Assembly (NCBI GenBank): GCA_020354625.1 | Contig: CP070651.1 | Span: forward strand, 3,297,569-3,330,251 | DNA length: 32,683 bases | Direction of reading: 5' to 3' | DNA from: Trueperaceae bacterium | Lineage (GTDB): Bacteria > Deinococcota > Deinococci > Deinococcales > Trueperaceae | Shown: piece by piece, positions 1-6,673 of the stretch | Numbering within the stretch: position 1 is the stretch's first letter | Layout: each line of letters begins with the position of its first letter | Position numbers and translations under genes: made by a program | The notes under the pieces: model-generated | What the model was told of the DNA's origin: nothing | What the model saw: only the letters and a program-made list of their open reading frames with translations | The model's database searches: none

Positions 1-290
1 CCCCATTACGGGTTTTGGTTTTGGGTGTTACGAAGGGTAGAGGCTCAGCCTTTACCTTTGCAGCTTGCCCACCCATCACGCATTCCCCATTCCCCATTAC
101 GGGTTTTGGTTTTGGGTGTTACGAAGGGTAGAGGCTCAGCCTCTGCATTTGCTGACTGCCACCCATCACGCATTCCCCATTCCCCATTACGGGTTTTGGT
201 TTTGGGTGTTACGAACGGTAGAGGCTCAGCCTCTGCATTTGCCGACTGCCACCCATCACGCATTCCCCATTCCCCATTACGGGTTTTGTG
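1..290. repeat. Tandem ~90-bp intergenic repeat, three full units plus a partial fourth
   Basis: Units begin with CCCCATTACGGGTTTTG at 1, 92, 182 and 272, giving periods of 91, 90 and 90 bp. The fourth copy diverges after about 19 bp. Each unit has a heptamer-like stretch (ACGCATT, CCCCATT, CCCCATT) and a core containing CGAAGGGTAGAGGCTCAGCC. A related core lies at 4929-4967. The block starts at the window edge, so more copies may lie upstream. Open frames across it on both strands only reflect the period being near a multiple of three, and I do not call genes here. Confidence 0.9.
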
Positions 291-334
291 TTTCGAAAGA
301 CATTGGGTTCGGACAACGTATTTGCCTGTCACCC

Positions 335-362
335 ACGCATTACTCATGACTCATTACCCATG
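335..362. repeat. Heptanucleotide array (4 units)
   Basis: Four consecutive 7-mers, ACGCATT, ACTCATG, ACTCATT and ACCCATG, end the repeat block. They match the consensus ACYCATY seen at 4968-4995 and 9602-9707, so this belongs to the same dispersed family. Confidence 0.85.
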
Positions 363-525
363 ACTGTTTGGAGGTGTCTGCGACATTGTGAGCTGGGCTC
401 AAGTCTTGCCGCAGCGGTTCGACTACCTTTGTGTGTATAGGGTATGTACAAACTTTGAATAATCCTTGACATACCTTGAACCGCATCACCGCGGACGATT
501 GAGCCGCACTCGAAAGGAGCAAGAC

Positions 526-1035
526 ATGAAAAAAGTAATTCTCTCCCTCCTCCTGTCCCTGACCCTTCTCCCCGCCATGGCTGAAGATCACATGCCCGCT
601 ACCGTGGTGGACATCGCTGTGAACAACGAAGGGTTCAGCACCCTGGTTGCAGCCGTAACCGAAGCCGAGTTGGTCGACGTTCTCTCCAGCGAAGGCCCCT
701 TTACCGTCTTTGCGCCCACCGATGACGCCTTCGCCGCCGCCCTCGAAGCCCTCGGCCTCACCGCTGAAGAACTGCTGGCCAGCGACGGCCTGAGCGGTAT
801 CCTCACCTACCACGTGGTTGCTGGTAAGCTCCTCGCTGCCGACGTGATCGCTGCCGTGGAAGCTGCTGAGAACAACGTCGCCATGGTCGAGACCGTCAAC
901 GGCGCTTCGATCAGCGTAGAGATCCGAGACGGCAACGTCATCATCGACGGTACCGCCACGGTCGCCATCACCGACCTCGAGGCTGGTAACGGCGTCGTAC
1001 ACGTCATCGACGCGGTCATTCTCCCCCCCTCGTAA
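526..1035 (+). CDS. Secreted fasciclin-domain (FAS1) protein
   Basis: A 169-residue exported protein with a single FAS1 domain, a fold linked to adhesion and extracellular binding. The first ~19 residues form a classic signal peptide (MKK, a Leu-rich core, PAMA before Glu20). Conserved FAS1 box H1 is seen as GPFTVFAPTDDAF (58-70), the central LTYHVV at 93-98, and box H2 as GVVHVIDAVI (156-165). The ATG at 526 is chosen because AAAGGAG (513-519) lies 6 nt upstream and the signal peptide begins there; the in-frame ATG at 466 would place 20 charged residues before it. Length is typical of single-domain bacterial FAS1 proteins. The gene is monocistronic, closed by a strong hairpin terminator. Its ligand cannot be deduced. 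A TTGACA at 466-471 has no convincing -10 partner. Confidence 0.95.
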   Translation: MKKVILSLLLSLTLLPAMAEDHMPATVVDIAVNNEGFSTLVAAVTEAELVDVLSSEGPFTVFAPTDDAFAAALEALGLTAEELLASDGLSGILTYHVVAGKLLAADVIAAVEAAENNVAMVETVNGASISVEIRDGNVIIDGTATVAITDLEAGNGVVHVIDAVILPPS

Positions 1036-1062
1036 GCTGCAACTCCCCACGATACAGTGCCC

Positions 1063-1101
1063 TATAGAGGCCGGCATGCGCCGGCCTCTATACGTTGTTT
1101 T
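1063..1101 (+). terminator. Rho-independent terminator of the fasciclin gene
   Basis: A perfect 13-bp stem, TATAGAGGCCGGC (1063-1075) with GCCGGCCTCTATA (1080-1092), closes a 4-nt loop and is followed by a T-rich tract (CGTTGTTTTT). It starts 28 nt after the stop codon. Confidence 0.92.
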
Positions 1102-1488
1102 TGCGACTCGAAGCCGAGTTTGGTAGGGACATTTGCCCCTTGCCAAATACCGCACACTCTGGAAGCCTGAAGGTGCATGTGGGAGATGGATTCGTCATTA
1201 CGCCACCTCCCCTTGGTTGAGGAAGTAACGGATGATGCACCACTTCAACTACCGGTTGTACATGCGCTATGCGGAAGAGCGGCTCATGGATCTTCGGGGG
1301 GCGGGTCTCTCCGAAGGGGCGATGGCGCAAGAATCTGAGCGGCAGGCGGCTCCACCAGATGAAGAGAAGGAGACCCTCCGCCACAGCGCTTCGTATCGGG
1401 CAAAGGTCCTTCCTGCGCGCAATCGCGCAAGAGGCCAGCGCCGCAAGCGTAGGGTTGCCTGAGGGGCGCGCCGAGTACATCCGGTAGC
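1102..1488. other. Gap without a supported gene
   Basis: About 390 bases between the fasciclin terminator and the 3' end of the M16 gene. Overlapping open frames exist on both strands, but their translations are Arg/Pro-rich, lack a ribosome binding site and match no family I know. A small hairpin TGCGCG-CAAT-CGCGCA lies at 1414-1429. The segments around 1320-1335 and 1418-1435 share a GCGCAAGA-type motif. The region may be a decayed intergenic repeat. Confidence 0.5.
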
Positions 1489-3261
1489 TTACTCGAGTTC
1501 GATCTCCACCACTTCGCCGAAGTCGCTGAGTGGGCGGTCGAACTGTGTCTTGTCACCGACTACCAGTACGATCATTTCGTCAGGGCGAAGTTCGCTACGA
1601 GCGACCTCTTGAACGCTTTCAGGGGTGATCGCTTGGACCTGTTCGATATAGGTCTCGTAGTAGTTGGGTGCCAACTCCAGCAGTTCAACCCTGGCTGCCC
1701 GGCGGGCGATCGCCGCCGGGGAGGAGAAGCGGAACACCGCCCGGTTGAGGATGATATTGCGCTGCACATCGAGCTCCTCTTGGCTGACGCCTTCCTCTTG
1801 TAAGCGGCGAATCTCTCCGAGGAGGCGCTCGATGACCTCGCCGGTCCGTTCCACCCTGGTGACCGAAAAGGCGTAGAAGTACCCTGGAAACTCGAATCCT
1901 TGGGTCAGCGCGCTGCCGGTCGAGTAGGCCAGGCCGCGCTTGGTGCGGATCTCGGTGGTGATGCGGCTGGAAAACCCCTCTCCGCCCAAGATGCCGTTGG
2001 CGACGTCGAGGGCGTTGTAGGCATCGGTATAGGCCAGCACGCTGGGATGGCCTACAAGGACGATGCTCTGTCCCACCTCTTTGTTCACGTAATAGATCTT
2101 GGGTTCCGGATGGGGGTTGAGGGGTGGGAGTTCCGGGAAGTCGACCTCTCGCGCCCGCCAGGTGCCGAGTGCCTCCTCCAGCAGCTCGACCATCGCTTCG
2201 GTCTCGAAGTCGCCACTGAGGGCCATATAGGTGATGTTCGGCTTGAAATAGCGATCGTGGAAATCGATCAGATCTCGGCGGGTGACCGCATTCAGGGTCT
2301 CTTCGGTCGGTGTGAAGCTGGCGGGATGCCCTTCTGCCAAGCGATTGAAGAACTCTCGCGAGGCGATCCGCATGGGCTGGTCGTTCTGACGGCGCACGCT
2401 TTCGAGCGCCTGCCCACGAGCCACCTCGAGCCGCTCCTCGTCAAAGTCCGGACGCATGATGACATCGGCAAAGATGTCGAGAACCTCTTCGACATTATCC
2501 ACCAGCGACGAGAAGCTGACCGAGGTCAACAGGCCGGAACTCGACACCTCGACCGAGGCGGCCAAGAACTCGAGATCCTCGTCGATCTCATCGGGTGAAC
2601 GGCCTCCGGCACCTCCCGTACGCATCACGCCGGCGGTCAGGTCGGCCAGGCCGACCTTGTCTTCGGGCTCATAGAGGCTGCCCACGTCGAGGTAGGCGAT
2701 GCCATCGATGAGTGGAAGGGAGTGGTCTTCCAGTAGGTATACGACGATGCCGTTGGAGAGCTCCACCCGCGTCGGTTCCGGTGGGGAGAGGGTGATTTCT
2801 GGAAACTCGAGCGCCTCGGCCGCAGGCCAGTCGGAGGGGATGGTGCCCTCCCGCAGCGCGGCTTCCCGGCTCAGCGTGGTGACGCGAGCGTCCAACTGGT
2901 CGAGGTCGGACTCGAGCCCAGCCAGCACCTCCGTTAGGCTCGGGCTCCCTTCTGGTGGCACCAGCGTCTCGCTGAGCGTATCGACTTGAGGGGCGAGATC
3001 GCCCAACAACGTTTGCAAGCTTTCGACGCCTTCCGTCTGGCTCGCGAGCGTGTCGCCGACGGTCTCTACCTGCGTTTCGAGTTCGGCCAAGCGAGCCTGG
3101 AGCGTCGCTTGTTGCTCGGTCAGGGTATCGAGTTGCGCACGGTTACAGGCCGTGAGCGTGAGTAGTAGGGCGAGCACGGCGACGACCGATCTCATCAGAT
3201 GCGTCCGAGGTTGTCTCTGAGAAAGGCGATCTCGGAACCGTTCCTCTGCCTGGAAAGCCAT
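1489..3261 (-). CDS. M16 peptidase-family lipoprotein lacking the zinc motif, with N-terminal coiled coil
   Basis: About 590 residues. A lipoprotein signal (LLLTLTAC, Cys39) is followed by a long heptad-patterned region (about 45-135, rich in Leu/Gln/Glu) and then two M16 halves. Where active M16 enzymes have HxxEH, this protein reads LADLTAGV (His to Asp, Glu to Ala, second His to Gly), so it cannot bind zinc in the usual way. The downstream RTKRGLAYSTGS segment is the conserved Arg/Tyr-type signature of the non-catalytic subunit. The ATG at 3261 is preceded by GGAGG with 7-nt spacing and overlaps the upstream TGA (TGATG), implying translational coupling. An internal ATG at 3195 would give a shorter, neater signal peptide but has no ribosome binding site. 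By analogy with two-subunit M16B peptidases it should pair with the upstream zinc-bearing protein in the periplasm. Confidence 0.92.
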   Translation of the reverse strand: MAFQAEERFRDRLSQRQPRTHLMRSVVAVLALLLTLTACNRAQLDTLTEQQATLQARLAELETQVETVGDTLASQTEGVESLQTLLGDLAPQVDTLSETLVPPEGSPSLTEVLAGLESDLDQLDARVTTLSREAALREGTIPSDWPAAEALEFPEITLSPPEPTRVELSNGIVVYLLEDHSLPLIDGIAYLDVGSLYEPEDKVGLADLTAGVMRTGGAGGRSPDEIDEDLEFLAASVEVSSSGLLTSVSFSSLVDNVEEVLDIFADVIMRPDFDEERLEVARGQALESVRRQNDQPMRIASREFFNRLAEGHPASFTPTEETLNAVTRRDLIDFHDRYFKPNITYMALSGDFETEAMVELLEEALGTWRAREVDFPELPPLNPHPEPKIYYVNKEVGQSIVLVGHPSVLAYTDAYNALDVANGILGGEGFSSRITTEIRTKRGLAYSTGSALTQGFEFPGYFYAFSVTRVERTGEVIERLLGEIRRLQEEGVSQEELDVQRNIILNRAVFRFSSPAAIARRAARVELLELAPNYYETYIEQVQAITPESVQEVARSELRPDEMIVLVVGDKTQFDRPLSDFGEVVEIELE

Positions 3262-4763
3262 CACTGATCCTCCGAACCTTCGCTGATGAGTGTAGCCACC
3301 GTGCGGTTCTCCGGCACCAGGTAGCGGCGAGCGGCTTCCCGCACCTCCTCAGCGGTAACGGTCTCGATAATCGATTCGTAGCTGACCAGGTTCTCCCAGC
3401 CGCCCAAAAAGAGTTCATAAAAGGCGATCTGCGAGGCCAGGCCGCTGCTCGAAGCCAGGCTGCGGATAAAACCGGCCCGCACCTGATTCTTGACCTTTTC
3501 GAGCTCGCGCTCGTCGACCAGATCGGTCTGCAGGCGCTCGACTTCCTGATAGAATGCCTCTTCCAACTCGGTGGTGGTATGTGGAGACCGTGGCAGGGCG
3601 TAGAAGATGAACAGGTTGGGGTAGCGCGTGCCGGGAAAGCTCGAGCCGGTAAAGGCGCTCAGCGCGGTGCGCTCCTCCACCACCATCCGCTTGTAGATGC
3701 GTGAGGTTCGTCCCGAACTCAGGATGGCGCTCGCCACATCCAAAACGTAGGCGCTCCGGTCGGGATAGGTCGGCTTGTGGTACCCGGCGATCACTTGAGG
3801 CTCGGCATCGAATGAAAACTCCACCCGCCTCTCGCTCGATTGCAAGGGTTCAGACGGGATGTCGATGTGCGTCTCGGATCCTTCGGGCAGGGCGCCGAAG
3901 AAGTTTTCGATGATGGCGAGGTCCCGTTCTGGCTCGACGTCTCCGGCCAGCACCAGCACCGCACGGTTGGGTTGGTAGAAGGTGTCGAAAAAATCGAGCG
4001 CGATCTCGGTGCGGTAGGCCGCGATTTCCTCGGGGTCACCGATCAGTGGGCGGCCGTAGGGGTGCACCTTGAAGGCCTCCCGCAAAAACACCTCGAACAG
4101 GGCACCCCGTGGGTCGTCCTCGCTCCTTTGCCGCCGTTCCTCCCGTACTACATCGGCCTCTTCATAAAACGAGCGGAACACGGGATCGAGCAGGATATCG
4201 GCGTAGATACGTGCGTAGAGTTCCAGGCGGTTGTTGGGAAGGGACACCACGTAAGAGGTCCGGTCGTAGCCGGTGCTCGCGTTCAAACCGACCGCTCCGT
4301 TCTGATCCATGAGGCGTTCTAGGTAGTTGACGTCCTGAAGCTCCAGGGCGCGCTCCTGTGCTTCGTTCAACGCTTGCTCGAGTTCGGCCAGCTCTTCTTC
4401 CGAAGCGCCGTTCTCGCGTGCCTCGGCCAGCGTATTGACGTTGAGCTCCACCTCAGCCAAAAGCTCTAGCTCACGCACGGGATCCTTGCTGCCGATCGAC
4501 CGGGTTCCCTTGAAGGCCATATGCTCCACCATATGGGCAATACCGCCGAGTCCTGGGGGTTCGTCTACCCCCCCGACGTCGAACATCAGGTTGAAGCTGA
4601 TGGTCGGGGCAAACTCCTGATCGACCATGATGACGCGTAGACCGTTATCGAGCGTGAAGTCATACACACTATCGGCCAGATCCTGTGCTGAAACGGTGGA
4701 GAGCGTCAGCACAGCCAGAAGCGATAGCGCCACGATGTGATGGATAGACATTCGTAGGTTCAT
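3261..4763 (-). CDS. Secreted M16 family zinc metallopeptidase (catalytic subunit)
   Basis: About 500 residues with a signal peptide ending near VSAQD. The inverzincin motif HxxEH is intact (H77-M-V-E80-H81 in GGIAHMVEHMAFKGT), and the third zinc ligand is Glu208 or Glu209 in DVVREERR. The HxxEH-to-Glu distance is longer than usual because a Glu/Leu-rich, probably coiled-coil insert lies at about 97-145. The ATG at 4763 is chosen because GAGGAG lies just upstream; the in-frame TTG at 4775 overlaps that ribosome binding site. It overlaps the start of the non-catalytic M16 gene by one base, a typical arrangement for heterodimeric M16B peptidases related to the mitochondrial processing peptidase. 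It probably degrades peptides in the periplasm. The substrate is unknown. Confidence 0.94.
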   Translation of the reverse strand: MNLRMSIHHIVALSLLAVLTLSTVSAQDLADSVYDFTLDNGLRVIMVDQEFAPTISFNLMFDVGGVDEPPGLGGIAHMVEHMAFKGTRSIGSKDPVRELELLAEVELNVNTLAEARENGASEEELAELEQALNEAQERALELQDVNYLERLMDQNGAVGLNASTGYDRTSYVVSLPNNRLELYARIYADILLDPVFRSFYEEADVVREERRQRSEDDPRGALFEVFLREAFKVHPYGRPLIGDPEEIAAYRTEIALDFFDTFYQPNRAVLVLAGDVEPERDLAIIENFFGALPEGSETHIDIPSEPLQSSERRVEFSFDAEPQVIAGYHKPTYPDRSAYVLDVASAILSSGRTSRIYKRMVVEERTALSAFTGSSFPGTRYPNLFIFYALPRSPHTTTELEEAFYQEVERLQTDLVDERELEKVKNQVRAGFIRSLASSSGLASQIAFYELFLGGWENLVSYESIIETVTAEEVREAARRYLVPENRTVATLISEGSEDQ

Positions 4764-4892
4764 CGATCTCCTCAACTTTTTTGCCAGTTAAAGGCTCCGC
4801 TGCCTTACCTAGGGTTTAGCCTATCAGTTCGGAGGTTTTCCGTAGGTCATCTCTAAAAAAGGTTCGTTTGACTGTTGCATCTGAAAAGCTAA

Positions 4893-4997
4893 GGTAATGA
4901 GGGATGAGTTATGAGTGATGAGTACGGCGAAGGGCAGAGGTTCAGCCAAAGCGTTTGCTCGCCACCCACGCATTACTCATTACCCATCACCCATTAC
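4893..4997. repeat. Palindromic intergenic element with heptamer-built arms
   Basis: Left arm 4895-4922 is four 7-mers (TAATGAG, GGATGAG, TTATGAG, TGATGAG). Right arm 4968-4995 is four complementary 7-mers (ACGCATT, ACTCATT, ACCCATC, ACCCATT). They form an imperfect ~31-bp inverted repeat around a ~44-nt core holding CGAAGGGCAGAGGTTCAGCC, nearly the same core as in the 1-290 tandem repeat. It sits just after the stop of the M28 gene, so a transcript would carry a long hairpin there. Confidence 0.88.
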
Positions 4998-5002
4998 CGT
5001 AT

Positions 5003-6478
5003 TTACCTTAGATCGGTCCCCCCGGCCAGCGTCATGATGGCGTGGGCGGCGGCGTCCGCCATCTGCTCGAGCACGTTGAAGTCGACATTTTCAATCGTGT
5101 CGCAGGCCCGGTGGTAGCAGGGATCGAAGGCGCGCTCTGCCTCGCCGCCGAAGCGAGCTGCCCCCCTAGCACCCTTGAGATCCTCCGCACCGGTGAAGAG
5201 TCCTCCGACCGGGATGCCGGCTCGGACGAAGGCTGCGTGGTCGGAGCGCTGGCCGATGCTGATGGGGGAAATCGGCAGTTCTTGCGTCTCGAAGTATGCT
5301 TCAAAGATCAGCTCGATCGTCCCCGAACCTTCGGGGAGCGGTATCCCGGAGGTTTGTTCCGAGCTGTCTCCGTCGTATACGAACCGTCCGAAATTCGGCG
5401 AGCCGATCATGTCGAGATTGAGATAAGCGTCGATTCTCTCTAGCTCTTCAGGTGAGAGGCTGTCGACGTAGTGCCTCGAGCCGAGGAGCCCCTGTTCCTC
5501 GGCGCCCCACCAGGCGAAGCGGACCCGGCCCGTCATCGACGAAGAGGCCGGGTCGTTGACGGCGAAGTGTTCGGCGAGTTGGAGTGCGACCTCCAGCAGC
5601 GTGACCGAGCCGCTGCCGTTATCTTGGATTCCGGGGCCTTCACGGACTGAATCGAGATGGGCTCCACTCATGAGGATCTGGCTCGGGTCGCCGGTGCGGC
5701 TCTCTGCGATGAGGTTGCTCGTCGAGGCCCGTTCGGAGAGGGTATCGGTTTTCAGGTGCGCTGTGCCGCCCGCCTGCGCCAACGCCAGGCCGGTATCGAA
5801 GCTTGTGCTCAGGACGGGGATGGTGAGTTCGCTTCGCCCTAGCGAACCGGGGAAAAGCTCCCGTCGCCCAGCCTGTCCTTCGTTGAATATGATGACGGCA
5901 CTCGCCCCTGCGGCCACGGCATTTTGTGCCTTGACCAGGAAGGTGCAGGTGCCTCGTTGCAAGAGGGCGATATGGCCGGTCGTGAAAGATGCGAAATCGG
6001 CCGCTTCACAGCCGCTGGTGGAGCTGTTCACCGCTCCCGGGGGGAGTCGGAGGTCGATGGGTTCTACGGCGGCCGTCACCTCGCCGCTACCGGAAAATGC
6101 CATGGTGGTAACGTCTGTGCCCTCCACAAAGGCTTGTACGTCAGGAGACAGCTGCTCGAGCACGGCGGGGGAGAGCACGTCGAAGACGTCGACCTCGAAA
6201 GGTTGAACGGTGATATCGTAGCCGGCGCTCTCCAACAGTGCCCGGAAGTAGTCTACAGAAGCGTCGTAGCCGGCACTCCCCGCGCTCCGGTGGCCACCGC
6301 TTTGCTCGGCGATCGTCTGAAGGGTGTTGAGGTGCTGCTCGAGAGCTCCACGGGTGACGGCTTCGCGCAAGGCCGCGGAGTTGGCGACGGCGTCGCTGGC
6401 TTCGGCGTCGATCATGAGGCTCTGCATCGAGATGACAAGCCCCAAAATGAGAATAAGGATCGGTCGTTTCGAGTTCAT
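5003..6478 (-). CDS. Exported M28 family zinc aminopeptidase with PA domain
   Basis: 491 residues with an N-terminal hydrophobic signal (about 6-25). A protease-associated domain is inserted at roughly 120-250 (HIALLQRGTCTFLVKAQNA, GASAVIIFNEGQ). The M28 catalytic domain follows with the co-catalytic zinc ligands in family order: His274 (SGAHLDSV), Asp286 (GIQDNGSG), Glu327/Glu328 (WWGAEEQGLLGS), Asp356 (NLDMIGS) and His414 (QRSDHAAF). This matches aminopeptidase Y or Streptomyces aminopeptidase-type enzymes, which remove N-terminal residues from peptides outside the cytoplasm. It is monocistronic, divergent from the glucan phosphorylase gene, and only GTAGG precedes the ATG as a weak ribosome binding site. 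Lying beside the M16 pair, it suggests a cluster for extracytoplasmic peptide use. The exact residue specificity is not readable. Confidence 0.94.
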   Translation of the reverse strand: MNSKRPILILILGLVISMQSLMIDAEASDAVANSAALREAVTRGALEQHLNTLQTIAEQSGGHRSAGSAGYDASVDYFRALLESAGYDITVQPFEVDVFDVLSPAVLEQLSPDVQAFVEGTDVTTMAFSGSGEVTAAVEPIDLRLPPGAVNSSTSGCEAADFASFTTGHIALLQRGTCTFLVKAQNAVAAGASAVIIFNEGQAGRRELFPGSLGRSELTIPVLSTSFDTGLALAQAGGTAHLKTDTLSERASTSNLIAESRTGDPSQILMSGAHLDSVREGPGIQDNGSGSVTLLEVALQLAEHFAVNDPASSSMTGRVRFAWWGAEEQGLLGSRHYVDSLSPEELERIDAYLNLDMIGSPNFGRFVYDGDSSEQTSGIPLPEGSGTIELIFEAYFETQELPISPISIGQRSDHAAFVRAGIPVGGLFTGAEDLKGARGAARFGGEAERAFDPCYHRACDTIENVDFNVLEQMADAAAHAIMTLAGGTDLR

Positions 6479-6522
6479 AACCTACGTTGTCTCACGTTGC
6501 AAGATGAAAAACTAGTAGCTGT

Positions 6523-6552
6523 TTGACAAACTTTCGGTGGGAGGGGTTATGT
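6523..6552 (+). promoter_or_regulatory. Candidate promoter for the glucan phosphorylase gene
   Basis: A consensus TTGACA (6523-6528) is followed after 18 nt by TTATGT (6547-6552). It lies in the 195-bp divergent region, 122 nt before the ATG. The -10 is weak. A later TACGAT (6652-6657) is an alternative. Confidence 0.3.
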
Positions 6553-6673
6553 CTCCCTCTGTTGCAACTGCTGGTAGAACTCCTGCCAGTGGGGTTGCCG
6601 GCCGTCGAGGCGTGGATTTTGGGGGTGGCGAGCGTGAGAGGCATCGGTCGGTACGATAGTATGGGAACGAGCC

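Noticed and set aside
25-363. Open frames on both strands across the first repeat block
   Set aside because: They are translations of a ~90-bp tandem repeat whose period is a multiple of three; the repeated peptide has no ribosome binding site and is open in several frames at once.
1-365. CRISPR array
   Set aside because: Repeats are contiguous without unique spacers of constant length, and no cas genes are present.
1088-1487. Overlapping small open frames after the fasciclin terminator
   Set aside because: Arg/Pro-rich translations with no known family, no ribosome binding site and open on both strands.
3193-3195. Internal ATG as start of the M16 lipoprotein
   Set aside because: It gives a neat 17-residue lipoprotein signal but has no ribosome binding site, whereas ATG 3261 has GGAGG at 7 nt and overlaps the upstream stop. 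It remains possible.
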